From assembly GCF_001661345.1 (NCBI RefSeq), contig NW_017962915.1, positions 1-64,000 of the forward strand: a stretch of DNA of 64,000 bases. Reading direction: 5' to 3'. The notes under the pieces are model-generated. The model worked only from the letters and a program-made list of their open reading frames with translations. It was not told the origin of the DNA and searched no databases. Positions 50,197 through 60,337 of the stretch are shown here, one piece after another (position 1 is the stretch's first letter; the number at the start of each line of letters is the position of its first letter). This DNA comes from Ascoidea rubescens DSM 1968. Its lineage: Eukaryota; Ascomycota; Saccharomycetes; Ascoideales; Ascoideaceae. A program made the translations under genes and the position numbers.

Positions 50197-51645
50197 CTTT
50201 TGCTTTTTGTTTAAATATTATTTATTAAGAAGTAGTATAATGCAATTTGTTTAATTATCAAATAATCTTTATAGAAAATATTAAAACCTGATGTTACTAA
50301 TTCAAGTTAATAAAAGCTATCAACAATAAATTTAGCAGATTCAGGAAATTCTACAGGACTTTATATCATTAAATTTCTCAGTAACTATATTTTTACGCAA
50401 TAATAGTTATTACGTTTCATGTTTTTTCTTTACCTAACTTTATATTTTGTCTTTTTATCAACTCTTGTTGTTATGGCCATTATGATTCCTTTGTATCTCA
50501 GTGTTTGAAAAAAGTTTCAACCAGATGTTCCTCAATTAGGTTTGTGGTTGAATCTAATGTTGGAAAAACCGCATATGCATATGCATCATGCAGAAATATA
50601 ATTAACCCTTTCTGTTTATAGTGTTGACAGTTTTCATATCAATTTACGCTTCGGTTTTCTAACAAAAAAAGAAAAGATGCATTCTGAATAGAAATAAAAA
50701 CATAATTTGATTTGAGTTCTTTTCTAAATGTTTTTTATTATATTTTTTCCGTTTTAAGATGAGAATCTGCTTGCACTAAATGGTCATCTCAAAAGCATTT
50801 GAAACAAAAGCTTAAAAACAATCCATTTTTAAATAAAAAAATTCTAAAATTCATTCAGCTTATACAAACAAATCAAATTGCTTTGATAATTTTTAATCAA
50901 TTTCTAAAATTACCGTATGTACTCTATGGTGATAAAATAAACAATTTTCACAAAAAATTTAATGAGACTATTAACCTAGTAATTAGGATGTTTGTTTTTC
51001 TAGTAGCTATCTAAAAAGCAGTGCTTTCTGTAGTTATATTGTATTTCCTTCTACCACTAACAAAAATTCTGCCTAAAAAGCTACCTCTAGTACAAAAAAA
51101 TACCAACTAGGAAAACCACTTGGTCTGATTGCCTTTTCAAAACTAAAATCCTTAAAATAATATTATTCAAGTAAATCAGCCATATTTTAAAAACATTCAC
51201 ATTGGATTCAGTAATCACTCCTGGTTATGATCATTGTTCCTTCCCGGGATCTGGTGTATCAAAAAACACCTAGTAGAAAAGCCTTTAGTAATGATAAATA
51301 AAACAACTACGATTTTGAAGTGTGGTTGGAATCAACAATAAAAATATAAAAACATATAAATATAAAAACATATAAATATAAAATGACAAAACAACACCAT
51401 CATATCTTGTCAAGTGGCACATTTTATCAAATTGCTCATCATACAAAAATGTTGCAGAGTGAAATCCAACCGTGTGGAAACAATCAATGACCCACAACAG
51501 CGGTCTTTGCTGAGAAATACATATAGATTTTTTTTTTTGAGAAAAAACTTTTCAACCTGATGATAGAAATTGAAAAATAAAGCAGACATATCTATTGTTT
51601 TTAAATTAAATAACCATTTGCAAAAAAAAAAAAATAGCTAAAAAA
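50197..51645. other. 1.4-kb gene-poor AT-rich region between DUF2841 gene and TSR1
   Basis: This is the longest gene-free stretch between intact genes here. It serves as promoter for both flanking divergent genes. It contains an ATGCATATGCAT-type palindromic string (50572-50586), a CCCGGG site (51245-51250), an A/T tandem repeat (51344-51384) and T/A homopolymer runs near 51530 and 51625. A 72-codon open frame at 50799-51014 is Lys/Asn/Ile-rich and unrecognised. It may hold a replication origin or an old gene relic, but nothing decisive is seen. Confidence 0.4.
51344..51384. repeat. 16-bp A/T-rich tandem repeat
   Basis: The string ATATAAAAACATATAA repeats about two and a half times (AAATATAAAAACATATAAATATAAAA pattern). 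Confidence 0.75.
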
Positions 51646-53982
51646 ATGGGGCAACATCATCATCGTGCAACACTTAAAAAATCCAAAAAGCCTTTCAAAT
51701 CAAGGCACTCTTCAAAGTCTGCCTTAAAGGCTCAATTAAAGGGAAAAATCGAAACAGTAAAATCTAGCTCAAGTAGTACTGGTAAGACAGTATCTAAAAC
51801 AGCCAGAATAAACTTGTTGAAACAACAAAAAAAATTTAAGATATTATCTTCTGTTTCATCAAAAAACGTTTTTCAAGGAATTGATGGTGTTGAAAAAATA
51901 GTTACTATAATTACTTTAACAAATGATTTGAGAAACATTGATATTATAAATCAATTAATTGATACAATCAATACTAATGAATCTGCGACTAAGAAAATCG
52001 ATCATATTAGTTCTCCTATATCTTCAATTTATATTCCGAGGTTCAAATCTGGATTAAAGATTATATTGCCGGTTATGAGTTCTTTTTTTGATGTTTTAGA
52101 TGCTTGCAAGATCTCGGATTGGGTTGTGTTTGGTTTAAGTGCAAAAGAAGAAGTCGACAAAGCATTTGGAGAGAATTTGATAAGAGCATTAGAATTACAA
52201 GGAATTTCAAATGTTATTAGTGTAATACCAAATATCTTTTCTAGTGACAATAATCCTAAACAAAGTGCATTGATAAAATCATCTTTGTTTAGTTATTTTA
52301 ATCATTTTTTTCCAAATGAGCAAAAAATCTTTGATTTGAATAACAGTTCTGATTCTCTTAATGTGGTTAGAATATTGTGTGAGAAAAAGTTACAATCTGT
52401 GAAATGGAGACAAATCAGAGGATATTTACTTGCCAACGAAATCGATTGGATTCAGGATCCTAACAACCCAAATAAAGGAAAATTAGCCATTTCTGGTACA
52501 GTAAGAGGAATTGGTTTTAATGTTGATCGATTGGTTCACTTGCCCAATTTTGGTGATTATTCGATTGAGAGTATTTATGTTACTTCAAAAAATCCAAAAA
52601 AAGAGAATCAGGTAGTTAAACCAATTTTTCCAACTGAAAACAAGGATTCATTGGAAACACTAAACGAAAACTTTGACCAGGATATGTTTGATAATGAAAT
52701 GACTAAAAGTGAACCAGCAAGTAATTACAATTTGTTGGCTAATAATGATTCTGGTGTAAGAATTGACGATCATGTTTATTTTGAAGAAGAAAAGACTCAA
52801 AAAGTAAGGGTTAGACCCGGAACATCTGACTATCAAGCAAGATGGTTTCTTGAAGACGATTATTCTTCTGAAGAGTTGGATGAAGAAATTGCTGAAATTG
52901 GTGGGAATCTTCAGTTGAAGAATATGTTGGAAAATAACAAAGATATAGATTTAGAAGTGGATGATAATGATTTTGAATCAATGGATATGGATGAAGATAA
53001 TGAAGTGGATGATTATAATGCCGTTGAAGAATATCGTAAAATTCAGGAACTAGAATTTGACGACCAACTTCAAGTTGAGCCAAGTGTTTCATTGAAGGAG
53101 AGATTAAAAAAATATCGAGGTATCATCAATTTGAACAGTTATAACTGGCTTGTTGATGAAGTTGATGAAAACAGGCCCTCGGAATGGCTAAAACTATTAA
53201 GAATTTACAATTTTAAAGCTACTCAGAACCGAGTATTGAAGGAATCTGGAATAAGTTCAAGTGTTAAAAATGGGGATAAAGTAGTGATTCATATCAAATT
53301 TCCTAAAAGCTTACTAGCTACTATCAGGCCTTCAAGTCAGGCGCCATTTATTGTCTATGGGTTATTAGAACATGAACATAAGTCAGCAGTTTGCAATTTT
53401 ACTTTTAAAAGTTGGGAAGAATATGAAAAGCCTATTAAATCTGAATCTAGTATGGTTGTTCAATATGGTTTTAGAAGACAGATAATAGAGCCAGTTTTTT
53501 CAGTTCATAATAATACACCTAATAATGTTCATAAAGTTGAAAAATTTGCCAATCTTGGGTCATTAGAAGTTGCTACATGCATTGCACCAGTTAGTTTTGG
53601 AAATTCACCCAGTATTTTTTTCAAATTGAAGGATAAGAACGATTTTTCGTCAATCGAACTCATTGGAAGTGGAACATTTTTGAATGTAGATCATTCTAGA
53701 GTATTAGCCAAAAGAACGATACTAACAGGGCAACCATTTAAAATTCATAAATCAGTTTCAACGGTTAGATACATGTTTCTCAATTCGGCAGATGTAAACT
53801 GGTTTAAATCAATACCATTGTTTACTAAAAATGGAGTTTCAGGATTTATTCAAGAAAGTTTGGGTACTCATGGGCATTTTAAAGCCAAGTTCAATAAAAA
53901 AGTCAGCCAGCAAGATACCGTTGCAATGGCTCTTTATAAAAGAATTTGGCCCAAGAATTCCAGTATATTCAAAACATGCTGA
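51646..53982 (+). CDS. TSR1: 40S ribosome biogenesis factor TSR1
   Basis: This 778-aa protein (S. cerevisiae Tsr1, 788) is a GTPase-like but inactive assembly factor that binds pre-40S particles and blocks premature joining. The basic N-terminus (HHHRATLKKSKKPFKSRHSS) is family-typical. An AARP2CN-type domain lies at about 230-300 (VKWRQIRGYLLANEIDW, VRGIGFNVDRLVHLP). An acidic linker and the conserved C-terminal domain (about 510-770, WLKLLRIYNFKATQNRVLKE; RYMFLNSADVNWFKSIPLFT; GTHGHFKAKFNKKVSQQDTV) follow. No P-loop is present, as expected. A poly(A) run directly precedes the start. Confidence 0.95.
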   Translation: MGQHHHRATLKKSKKPFKSRHSSKSALKAQLKGKIETVKSSSSSTGKTVSKTARINLLKQQKKFKILSSVSSKNVFQGIDGVEKIVTIITLTNDLRNIDIINQLIDTINTNESATKKIDHISSPISSIYIPRFKSGLKIILPVMSSFFDVLDACKISDWVVFGLSAKEEVDKAFGENLIRALELQGISNVISVIPNIFSSDNNPKQSALIKSSLFSYFNHFFPNEQKIFDLNNSSDSLNVVRILCEKKLQSVKWRQIRGYLLANEIDWIQDPNNPNKGKLAISGTVRGIGFNVDRLVHLPNFGDYSIESIYVTSKNPKKENQVVKPIFPTENKDSLETLNENFDQDMFDNEMTKSEPASNYNLLANNDSGVRIDDHVYFEEEKTQKVRVRPGTSDYQARWFLEDDYSSEELDEEIAEIGGNLQLKNMLENNKDIDLEVDDNDFESMDMDEDNEVDDYNAVEEYRKIQELEFDDQLQVEPSVSLKERLKKYRGIINLNSYNWLVDEVDENRPSEWLKLLRIYNFKATQNRVLKESGISSSVKNGDKVVIHIKFPKSLLATIRPSSQAPFIVYGLLEHEHKSAVCNFTFKSWEEYEKPIKSESSMVVQYGFRRQIIEPVFSVHNNTPNNVHKVEKFANLGSLEVATCIAPVSFGNSPSIFFKLKDKNDFSSIELIGSGTFLNVDHSRVLAKRTILTGQPFKIHKSVSTVRYMFLNSADVNWFKSIPLFTKNGVSGFIQESLGTHGHFKAKFNKKVSQQDTVAMALYKRIWPKNSSIFKTC

Positions 53983-54851
53983 TCAGGTTTTATATTTAGG
54001 TTTCTATTGTTTTTTTTTGAGTTATAATCTTATACTATTTGAGCATCACACCCAATAGAGAAAAAATTAGATGTATAATTAATATGATAAATATGATGAT
54101 AAAATTTTGGTGCAAAACCAAAAACATAATAAGATATTGTTATAAATTTGAATTAATAAGAGAACACAATAAGACATACTCGTTTGACACAGCAACAACA
54201 GGATAAAAACCAGTTTGACTACCCAATCTAATAAAAAATTAACTAACTCAAAAACATACCTTGAAAACCAGATCACATCTTTAGTTTGGTATATAGTAAA
54301 ATTAATACAACCAAACTATAGATTTGATAATAAATGTTTGGTCTGTTTTTGAGTCAGTTAAAATAAAAGACAGTTAAGAATTGGTGGTTTCATTAAGTCT
54401 AAATTTCAAAAAAATTAGACCTTGTTGATATTCTTTTTTGTTTCTTACCGCTGGGCGAAGAGCTCTGGGGTATTGATTAGGGATCGGATTTAACAATGGA
54501 TCAATATTACTATCAGCACACATCTTACACTTGATTGCTCGATTGTGGTCTACATTGTAAACTAGAAAAATGAGAGTAAGGAGCTCAGTATATATATGAT
54601 ATATATGGCTCTCCCAGCTGACTCTGCTCTTTGCAAGCAGCCATAGCAGCTTATCTGAATCCAATGGTGCAATGCTACCACTAGTATTGAGCTGATCAAC
54701 CACAATGTCTCATAAATATATCTTGGATTTGCTTCAGAGGACTCTCCCGTGTCGCTGGCGCTAAAGTTGTCACGTGCAGTCTTTCTCCAACTTTGCTTTA
54801 TTTTGCTCTGAAAAAGCTCAAACATCGATTTGAAACACTCCAACATCGACC
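53983..54851. promoter_or_regulatory. TSR1 3' end and TEL2 promoter
   Basis: An 869-base region. The first 400 bases are AT-rich; the last 250 (about 54600-54790) are GC-richer, with a CACGTG box at 54771. A TATATATATGATATATATGG stretch lies near 54589. A minus-strand 109-codon ORF (54374-54703) has some protein-like sequence but no recognised family; it is treated as doubtful. Confidence 0.4.
54770..54777 (+). promoter_or_regulatory. CACGTG E-box (Cbf1-type) upstream of TEL2
   Basis: TTGTCACGTG matches RTCACGTG and lies about 75 bases before the TEL2 start codon. Confidence 0.5.
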
Positions 54852-57845
54852 ATGAAGGAGCTTCTCACTGCCATTGAGTCCTTGAAGGACCAGCTTCCCT
54901 TGCAACGTCTTGATGTGGTGCTTACGTCCTTTATTCACAACAGAGAGGTCTTGCTGCAGTCTCGCTCCATCAACTTCAAGCTTGTGTCTACCCTTCTCTC
55001 TCACACTGTTCCCCGGCTATACCCTCTAGTAGCTGATGATGGCCTGTCTATCAAACCAAAAATTGTTTCTTTGCTAAACAACTTGGTTGGCTTGAATCAT
55101 GTCTTGAACTGTTTATCTCTATTGAATGCCAGCTTTCTGGACGATTCTTGCAACCCTGATAGCTCGTTTGTTTTGATGAGCTCCTACTTGGACATCATAC
55201 TGCTGATTATAGAAGAATCAAATGACCATCTAGTATCCAGCTATTTGCACAGTCAAAAATACTCAAATCAATCAACCTATAATTTAACGTTTAACGAAAT
55301 TAAGTCCATTTTTTTTGGTTCCAGATTATTCCAAATAGTCAACAATTCGGTTATGATATGTGAAAGGCGCAATAGACATATCCTGATTAACAACCTAGCG
55401 ATATTTCATGATGTAGAACTGTTTTTAAAAACTTTTTTGATCAACCAAATGCACTACTTAATGACAAACCAAGTTAATTTTAATTTAAATAACAATTATT
55501 CAAATTTGGTTCAATCTTTTCTTTATTTGCATCCAGTGGCTTCATCCATATTATTTGACAACATGCTAATTAGCAATGTAAACAATTTAAACTCATTTAT
55601 TAATTACTACAATAAAATCACTTTAAATCAAAAAATGAGCTTAAATTATCTTTTGCCATATCTTTTCAAAACTTATCCTACCTCTCCAATCCCATTAATT
55701 TACTTTTTTCACAAGTTCAGTCTCAACAATCATTCAGTAATTGTTCCTTCCATTTTTGACAACTTATTAAACAATTCCCTTCATTCTCAAATCATTATTT
55801 TTACTTCATTTGTATTAAATTCAAAATCATCCAATAATCATCTTCAATTGTTTTCAGACATTATTCAATCTTATTGGGCTGATCCTAATTTTATCAAAAA
55901 GCTGTCTTTGATTAACCAAGAAATCTTAGCAAGATTTTTGTTGGTATTTTTAAATTTTTTCAAAATTTCAATTAAACTAGACATTCAGAATAATAACGAT
56001 TTAAATTTATTTTTCTTTTTAAAACACTTTTTATTAAATCAAAATCTACTTTTCTCAGTAAATGAAAGGCTCAATTTACCCAACGAAAAACTTAGATTTC
56101 TTGGTATGATAATAATACAAGAAATTTCATCTATTATTTCAAACACCATTTCACAAAATACTATCGACTCTACTCTTGATGAGGATTTTGTCTCAATCGA
56201 TTTCCACATTAATCAATTAATTTCCTATAAAACAGAATTACTAAATTTTAACAAAGGTATTTATCAAAAGGACTTATCTCAAGATTTTAATATCTTCACA
56301 AATGATTTATTGAATAATAAATATTACAAGAATATTGATAGCGATCAGTTTATTTTAAATTATATAACTAGTAAAAATCCTCGAAATATCGAAAATCAAC
56401 TGCAAACCCAACTTGAAACTAAACTGGAAACTCAAGCTCTTAATCTTGAAAAACTATCACTAAATAACAATTCATCAATCACTCCTCAAAAATCTTACAA
56501 TTATTTTGATTCGGATGATGAAGACCTCAACGATGCTGAATACAATTCTGATGACTATGATGACCCTTCTATCATCATAAATAAAAATTCAAAACCAATG
56601 AAGCCCGTTTATATAAAAGATTTGATTTCATATTTAAACGACGATTCTTCTCTAGAAAAACGAAGGATTGCTTTAAAGGAATGTGCCAACTTGTTGAGAT
56701 TTAAGAATCAATTTTCAGATGAAATCAATTTTTATTCTGTTCAGTTAGCTAGACTGCTAATGAATTTGACCTCGGACAAATTTAATTTGAATAAAGAAAA
56801 TGAAAACGATGTTGATGTTGATGTTGATAAAGGGTTTAACTTTGAGGAACTAAGACTAAAATCTTTAGTATCTTGCATAATTTCAAATGTTGAACAGGTC
56901 CCAGAAGTATTAATAAAACTAATTTTCACTGGTGATTTTTCTATTCAGCAAAGAATATCTATACTAAGTTCTCTTAGTTTAGCAGCAAGAGAATTGAGAG
57001 GTTTTAATGATAATGTTGCCTATAACTCCAACACAATAAAAAGTTATTTTCCAACAAAAACTTTACCAAAGCATCTTCATGATCAATTCTTGTTATTAGA
57101 TGAAGATTATCGTTTAAAAAATAACCCTTCTCAAAACCTTTTGCCCTTAAATTCTGGTGTTGAAATTTTATCAGCAAAAGTCTCTGACGACCTTATGATT
57201 TCTGGTCAGAAAAGGGTCAAAGATGAGTTAATCAAACAAAGCTACAGCTCTGAAACTGATAATACTATGTTGAAAGAGGTGGGAAAAGTCTTAAGAGTAT
57301 CGTCAGTTTTACAAAAGAAAAATAATTTGGAAAACAAATTCAATCTACACCATTTATCAAACATCACTGATAAATACTCAAAAATTGCGGGAAAATACTT
57401 TTTTTTCCCATTAATCGGTTTATCCTTCAATGTCTTTAAAAACGTTAAACTACACTCAAAACTTGATACTTTTTCTGTATTATTTACAAGTCAGTTAGTA
57501 AAGACTTTAGGCTTACTTTTGCATGCGTCTTATCCCAAAAGTACCGATCTCCAAGAAATGATAAAAGAACTTTTTGATGTATTAAATTTATTAAAATTCG
57601 TGGCTCAAAATGACACAATTCTAGAAGCTCATTTATTTTGCTTATCCATTATATTAGAAAATACAAATGAAGATATTTTGGTTAAAAACCATTCCAAAGT
57701 TTTATTAAACTATAAAGACTGGTTGGAACACAAAATCAAAGACACAATTAAGGATGATAAAATCAATTTACTATTTTTTAATTGTTTGGTTTATATAAAT
57801 AATTTAATTGAAAAGTACAAAGTTTCTTTTTTGATACAAATTTGA
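54852..57845 (+). CDS. TEL2: telomere length regulator TEL2 (TTT complex)
   Basis: A 997-aa alpha-solenoid protein. The conserved C-terminal Tel2 domain is clear at about 575-720: KPVYIKDLISYLNDD, RRIALKECANLLR, FEELRLKSLVSCIISNVEQV and QQRISILSSLSLAARELRGF. With Tti1 and Tti2 it forms the TTT complex, which matures PIKK kinases (Tel1, Mec1, TOR) with Hsp90. An acidic linker near 550-575 (DSDDEDLNDAEYNSDDYDD) fits the position of the CK2-phosphorylated Pih1-binding site of the family. S. cerevisiae Tel2 has 688 aa; the N-terminal solenoid is longer and richer in Asn/Leu here. Confidence 0.88.
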   Translation: MKELLTAIESLKDQLPLQRLDVVLTSFIHNREVLLQSRSINFKLVSTLLSHTVPRLYPLVADDGLSIKPKIVSLLNNLVGLNHVLNCLSLLNASFLDDSCNPDSSFVLMSSYLDIILLIIEESNDHLVSSYLHSQKYSNQSTYNLTFNEIKSIFFGSRLFQIVNNSVMICERRNRHILINNLAIFHDVELFLKTFLINQMHYLMTNQVNFNLNNNYSNLVQSFLYLHPVASSILFDNMLISNVNNLNSFINYYNKITLNQKMSLNYLLPYLFKTYPTSPIPLIYFFHKFSLNNHSVIVPSIFDNLLNNSLHSQIIIFTSFVLNSKSSNNHLQLFSDIIQSYWADPNFIKKLSLINQEILARFLLVFLNFFKISIKLDIQNNNDLNLFFFLKHFLLNQNLLFSVNERLNLPNEKLRFLGMIIIQEISSIISNTISQNTIDSTLDEDFVSIDFHINQLISYKTELLNFNKGIYQKDLSQDFNIFTNDLLNNKYYKNIDSDQFILNYITSKNPRNIENQLQTQLETKLETQALNLEKLSLNNNSSITPQKSYNYFDSDDEDLNDAEYNSDDYDDPSIIINKNSKPMKPVYIKDLISYLNDDSSLEKRRIALKECANLLRFKNQFSDEINFYSVQLARLLMNLTSDKFNLNKENENDVDVDVDKGFNFEELRLKSLVSCIISNVEQVPEVLIKLIFTGDFSIQQRISILSSLSLAARELRGFNDNVAYNSNTIKSYFPTKTLPKHLHDQFLLLDEDYRLKNNPSQNLLPLNSGVEILSAKVSDDLMISGQKRVKDELIKQSYSSETDNTMLKEVGKVLRVSSVLQKKNNLENKFNLHHLSNITDKYSKIAGKYFFFPLIGLSFNVFKNVKLHSKLDTFSVLFTSQLVKTLGLLLHASYPKSTDLQEMIKELFDVLNLLKFVAQNDTILEAHLFCLSIILENTNEDILVKNHSKVLLNYKDWLEHKIKDTIKDDKINLLFFNCLVYINNLIEKYKVSFLIQI

Positions 57846-57930
57846 ATTACCATAAATATTTACTAAATTATATATCAGTTTAATGAGATTTGTAACTATT
57901 CTAGTGATAGACTTTTTTCATTAACCAAAG

Positions 57931-59766
57931 TTATTTTTTTAATTTTGTCAATTTCTGCTTTTTTTTTTCAAGCTTCTTCTTCTTTTGCTGCAAAATAGAT
58001 TTTTTAGATTCCTTTTTCTCATTGCTGTAATGCATTTTGTCATATAGTTTTCTATGCTTTCTGGACATCATTATTTTAGCCAATTCCTTGCCTTCTTTAT
58101 CTTCTTTGCTTTGCGAAACAGATAATTTTCTTTTTCTCGAGTTTTGTTGTTTCTTCTTTCCTTGTTCCTGTTGCAAGCTTTTAGCATCTGAATATTTCAC
58201 CCCTTTCAATTCCAACTCTAATTCCTTTTGTTGTGCCAACTCTTCATCATCACTCTCATCGTCATCTTCGCTTTCACTTTCATCATTGTCGTCTTCCTCA
58301 ACAACTTGATTTTTTTTCGATTCCTTTCCGTTAATCTTCTTTGAATCTTCTTCAGCTTCAATCTCATCTTCTGATTTTGATTCTGATTCTTCAGCAGCTT
58401 CATCTATATTTTTACTTTCATCTCCATCTAGAGGGTTTTCTGGATTATATCCAGCAGAATCACCCCATGGCGATAAATGAGGTGGCAATGTCTCACCGGG
58501 TGCATAATCACTTACTGGCAATAATTTACTTTTATTGATGGAATCAAAGACCCATTGTGGTTGTATATATGTTCTTCCAATGACTTTATTAAATACTGGT
58601 CTGTCAACAATTTGATGAGTAATTTTTTGATTGATTTCCAAGTTCTTTTTATCTTTTTCAGATAACTGATTGTAGACAATTTCAGATACGATTTTTCCTC
58701 CACAGGATAGAATTAAAAACTCTAAAACATCAATGGGAACCTCTCTTCCTACAAAAAATATTTTATTCTCAAATAAATTTGATAATGCATCACCAGAATT
58801 GGATGGTTGAATCAATGTATCTCCACCTTCTTTAACAGGTTCAAAAGTGTCCAATCTATCAGGATCTGGTTCGGCTTCTTCGGCTTCTTCGGCTTCTTCA
58901 GTGTTATTCGGCTTATCGTTGGATTCTTCGGTTATATTAGAATTGGATTTTGGAATTGGATTTTCTAATTCCAAGATGAATGATGATAATCCACCAATTG
59001 TTTTTGTTTTGAAACCATCTAATTTTGGAGGAAAAACCAAACCATTGTCTGTATAAAGTTTAAACAATATAAAATTCAATAAAGTGATGTAGAATTCTAA
59101 AAATGTTGACATAATTCGAAAATCAATATCAGAAGGTATATTTTGAGGAAACTTATATGGGGATAACCATAAGATGTTTTGTCCTTTTATGTTTGCTTGA
59201 TAATATATACCTTTAATTGAAACAAATACTTTTTTCAAGCATCTTTCTCTTGCAACAAATGTAAGCCATTGATTACAAATTGTTTCACAATTATTGATTA
59301 TTTGATTAGTTACTTTATTAGTTGGTGGCATATTAGCAAACAAAAAGAGCATGTTTAGAGGATCATCCAAGTCTCTTAAAGCATCAAGAAAAGTTGGATA
59401 TCTTTCTTTTATTATGTGGTCTAGTTTATATTTTGGCTTGTTATCGTTCAATCTTTTAGCATCACTTATTTCACCTCTTGTAATTGCCCTAGATAGCTTT
59501 TTAGAAAATGTTTTGTGATTTCTAAATTTTGCTAACACTGGTTCATGTAAGAGATATTGAATATCTTTAGAATAATAAAATGTGACAGGTTTGGTTGAGC
59601 CTTTATTAGCTTTTCTTTTGTTACGAGGTTCTCTTGGATAAATACCTTTAAAAATACATAATCTTCGGAAATCTGCTAATGAGACTTGAAGCTTCTTAAT
59701 AGCTTGAGTTCGAGTAACAAAGTTCTTTGCATTACCGGTCTTGAACTTCTTTCTGATTTTTCCCAT
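57931..59766 (-). CDS. NOP7: 60S ribosome biogenesis factor NOP7 (pescadillo)
   Basis: This 611-aa protein (S. cerevisiae Nop7, 605) is a subunit of the nucleolar PeBoW complex (Nop7-Erb1-Ytm1), needed for 27S pre-rRNA processing. The N-terminal pescadillo domain begins [20 protein letters not shown] and contains [24 protein letters not shown] domain lies at about 335-435 ([46 protein letters not shown]). The acidic then Lys-rich C-terminus is typical. A three-copy EEA repeat ([10 protein letters not shown]) sits near residue 290. An A8T6-type RRPE-like element lies upstream at about 59882-59897. Confidence 0.96.
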   Translation of the reverse strand: MGKIRKKFKTGNAKNFVTRTQAIKKLQVSLADFRRLCIFKGIYPREPRNKRKANKGSTKPVTFYYSKDIQYLLHEPVLAKFRNHKTFSKKLSRAITRGEISDAKRLNDNKPKYKLDHIIKERYPTFLDALRDLDDPLNMLFLFANMPPTNKVTNQIINNCETICNQWLTFVARERCLKKVFVSIKGIYYQANIKGQNILWLSPYKFPQNIPSDIDFRIMSTFLEFYITLLNFILFKLYTDNGLVFPPKLDGFKTKTIGGLSSFILELENPIPKSNSNITEESNDKPNNTEEAEEAEEAEPDPDRLDTFEPVKEGGDTLIQPSNSGDALSNLFENKIFFVGREVPIDVLEFLILSCGGKIVSEIVYNQLSEKDKKNLEINQKITHQIVDRPVFNKVIGRTYIQPQWVFDSINKSKLLPVSDYAPGETLPPHLSPWGDSAGYNPENPLDGDESKNIDEAAEESESKSEDEIEAEEDSKKINGKESKKNQVVEEDDNDESESEDDDESDDEELAQQKELELELKGVKYSDAKSLQQEQGKKKQQNSRKRKLSVSQSKEDKEGKELAKIMMSRKHRKLYDKMHYSNEKKESKKSILQQKKKKLEKKKQKLTKLKK

Positions 59767-60337
59767 TATGATGACAAAGATAATTGAGTTGATTCAAATG
59801 TTGCAAAATTCAAAACTAGAATAAGATTCAAATATGAAAAATATAATTTGAATAAAAATATTCTGCTGAAAAATATTTCACTAAAAAAAATTTTTTCAAT
59901 CAGAAATCCGGTGCACGGATCGATAAATCCTGGGCTCTTTTTAGAAATAATCCATATAATTTTCATTTATTATAACCAGTATACAGAACTATATTTAATA
60001 AAAATAAGATGAAAAAAACTGAAAACTGAAAATTAGAAACTAAAAATTGAAAACTGGATTGACCTAGTCAAAAGGTGAAGCTGGATGACTTCCATTTTTC
60101 AAGTTTGTAAATAAAATTCAAAATAACAAAAAATGGACAAGATATAGAAGAGAAGAGAAGAGAAGAGAAGAGAATAAAATAGAATAAAATAGAATAAAAT
60201 AGAGTGAGACAGAACAGAACGTAACAGAACAAGATGAAAGATAAGAGAAAAACATAGAATGTACAGATTAAGTTAGGGTGCCATTCAGTGGAAAATACAA
60301 TAAAATGGAAGAAAAAAAAAAAAAATTGCATTTAGAT
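59767..60337. promoter_or_regulatory. NOP7 promoter and 3' region of the phosphatase gene
   Basis: Both flanking genes are on the minus strand. It contains an RRPE-like AAAAATTTTTTCA element (59884-59898) of the type seen before yeast ribosome-biogenesis genes, and simple repeats at 60146-60200. No PAC element (GATGAG in context) was found. Confidence 0.4.
60146..60200. repeat. (AGAAG)5 followed by (AGAATAAAAT)3
   Basis: Five perfect 5-bp units are followed by three perfect 10-bp units. This is a compound simple-sequence tract in the 3' region of the phosphatase gene. Confidence 0.9.

Noticed and set aside
50630-50680. Possible point-centromere CDEIII-like string (CCGAA flanked by A/T)
   Set aside because: Only a partial match, with no CDEI site at the proper distance and no AT-rich CDEII between; point centromeres are also limited to Saccharomycetaceae relatives.
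54374-54703. 109-codon minus-strand ORF before TEL2
   Set aside because: Part of it (CKMCADSNIDPLLNPIPNQY) looks protein-like and splice-like AG and GT sites lie near, but no family, branch site or full gene model could be built. It overlaps the TEL2 promoter.
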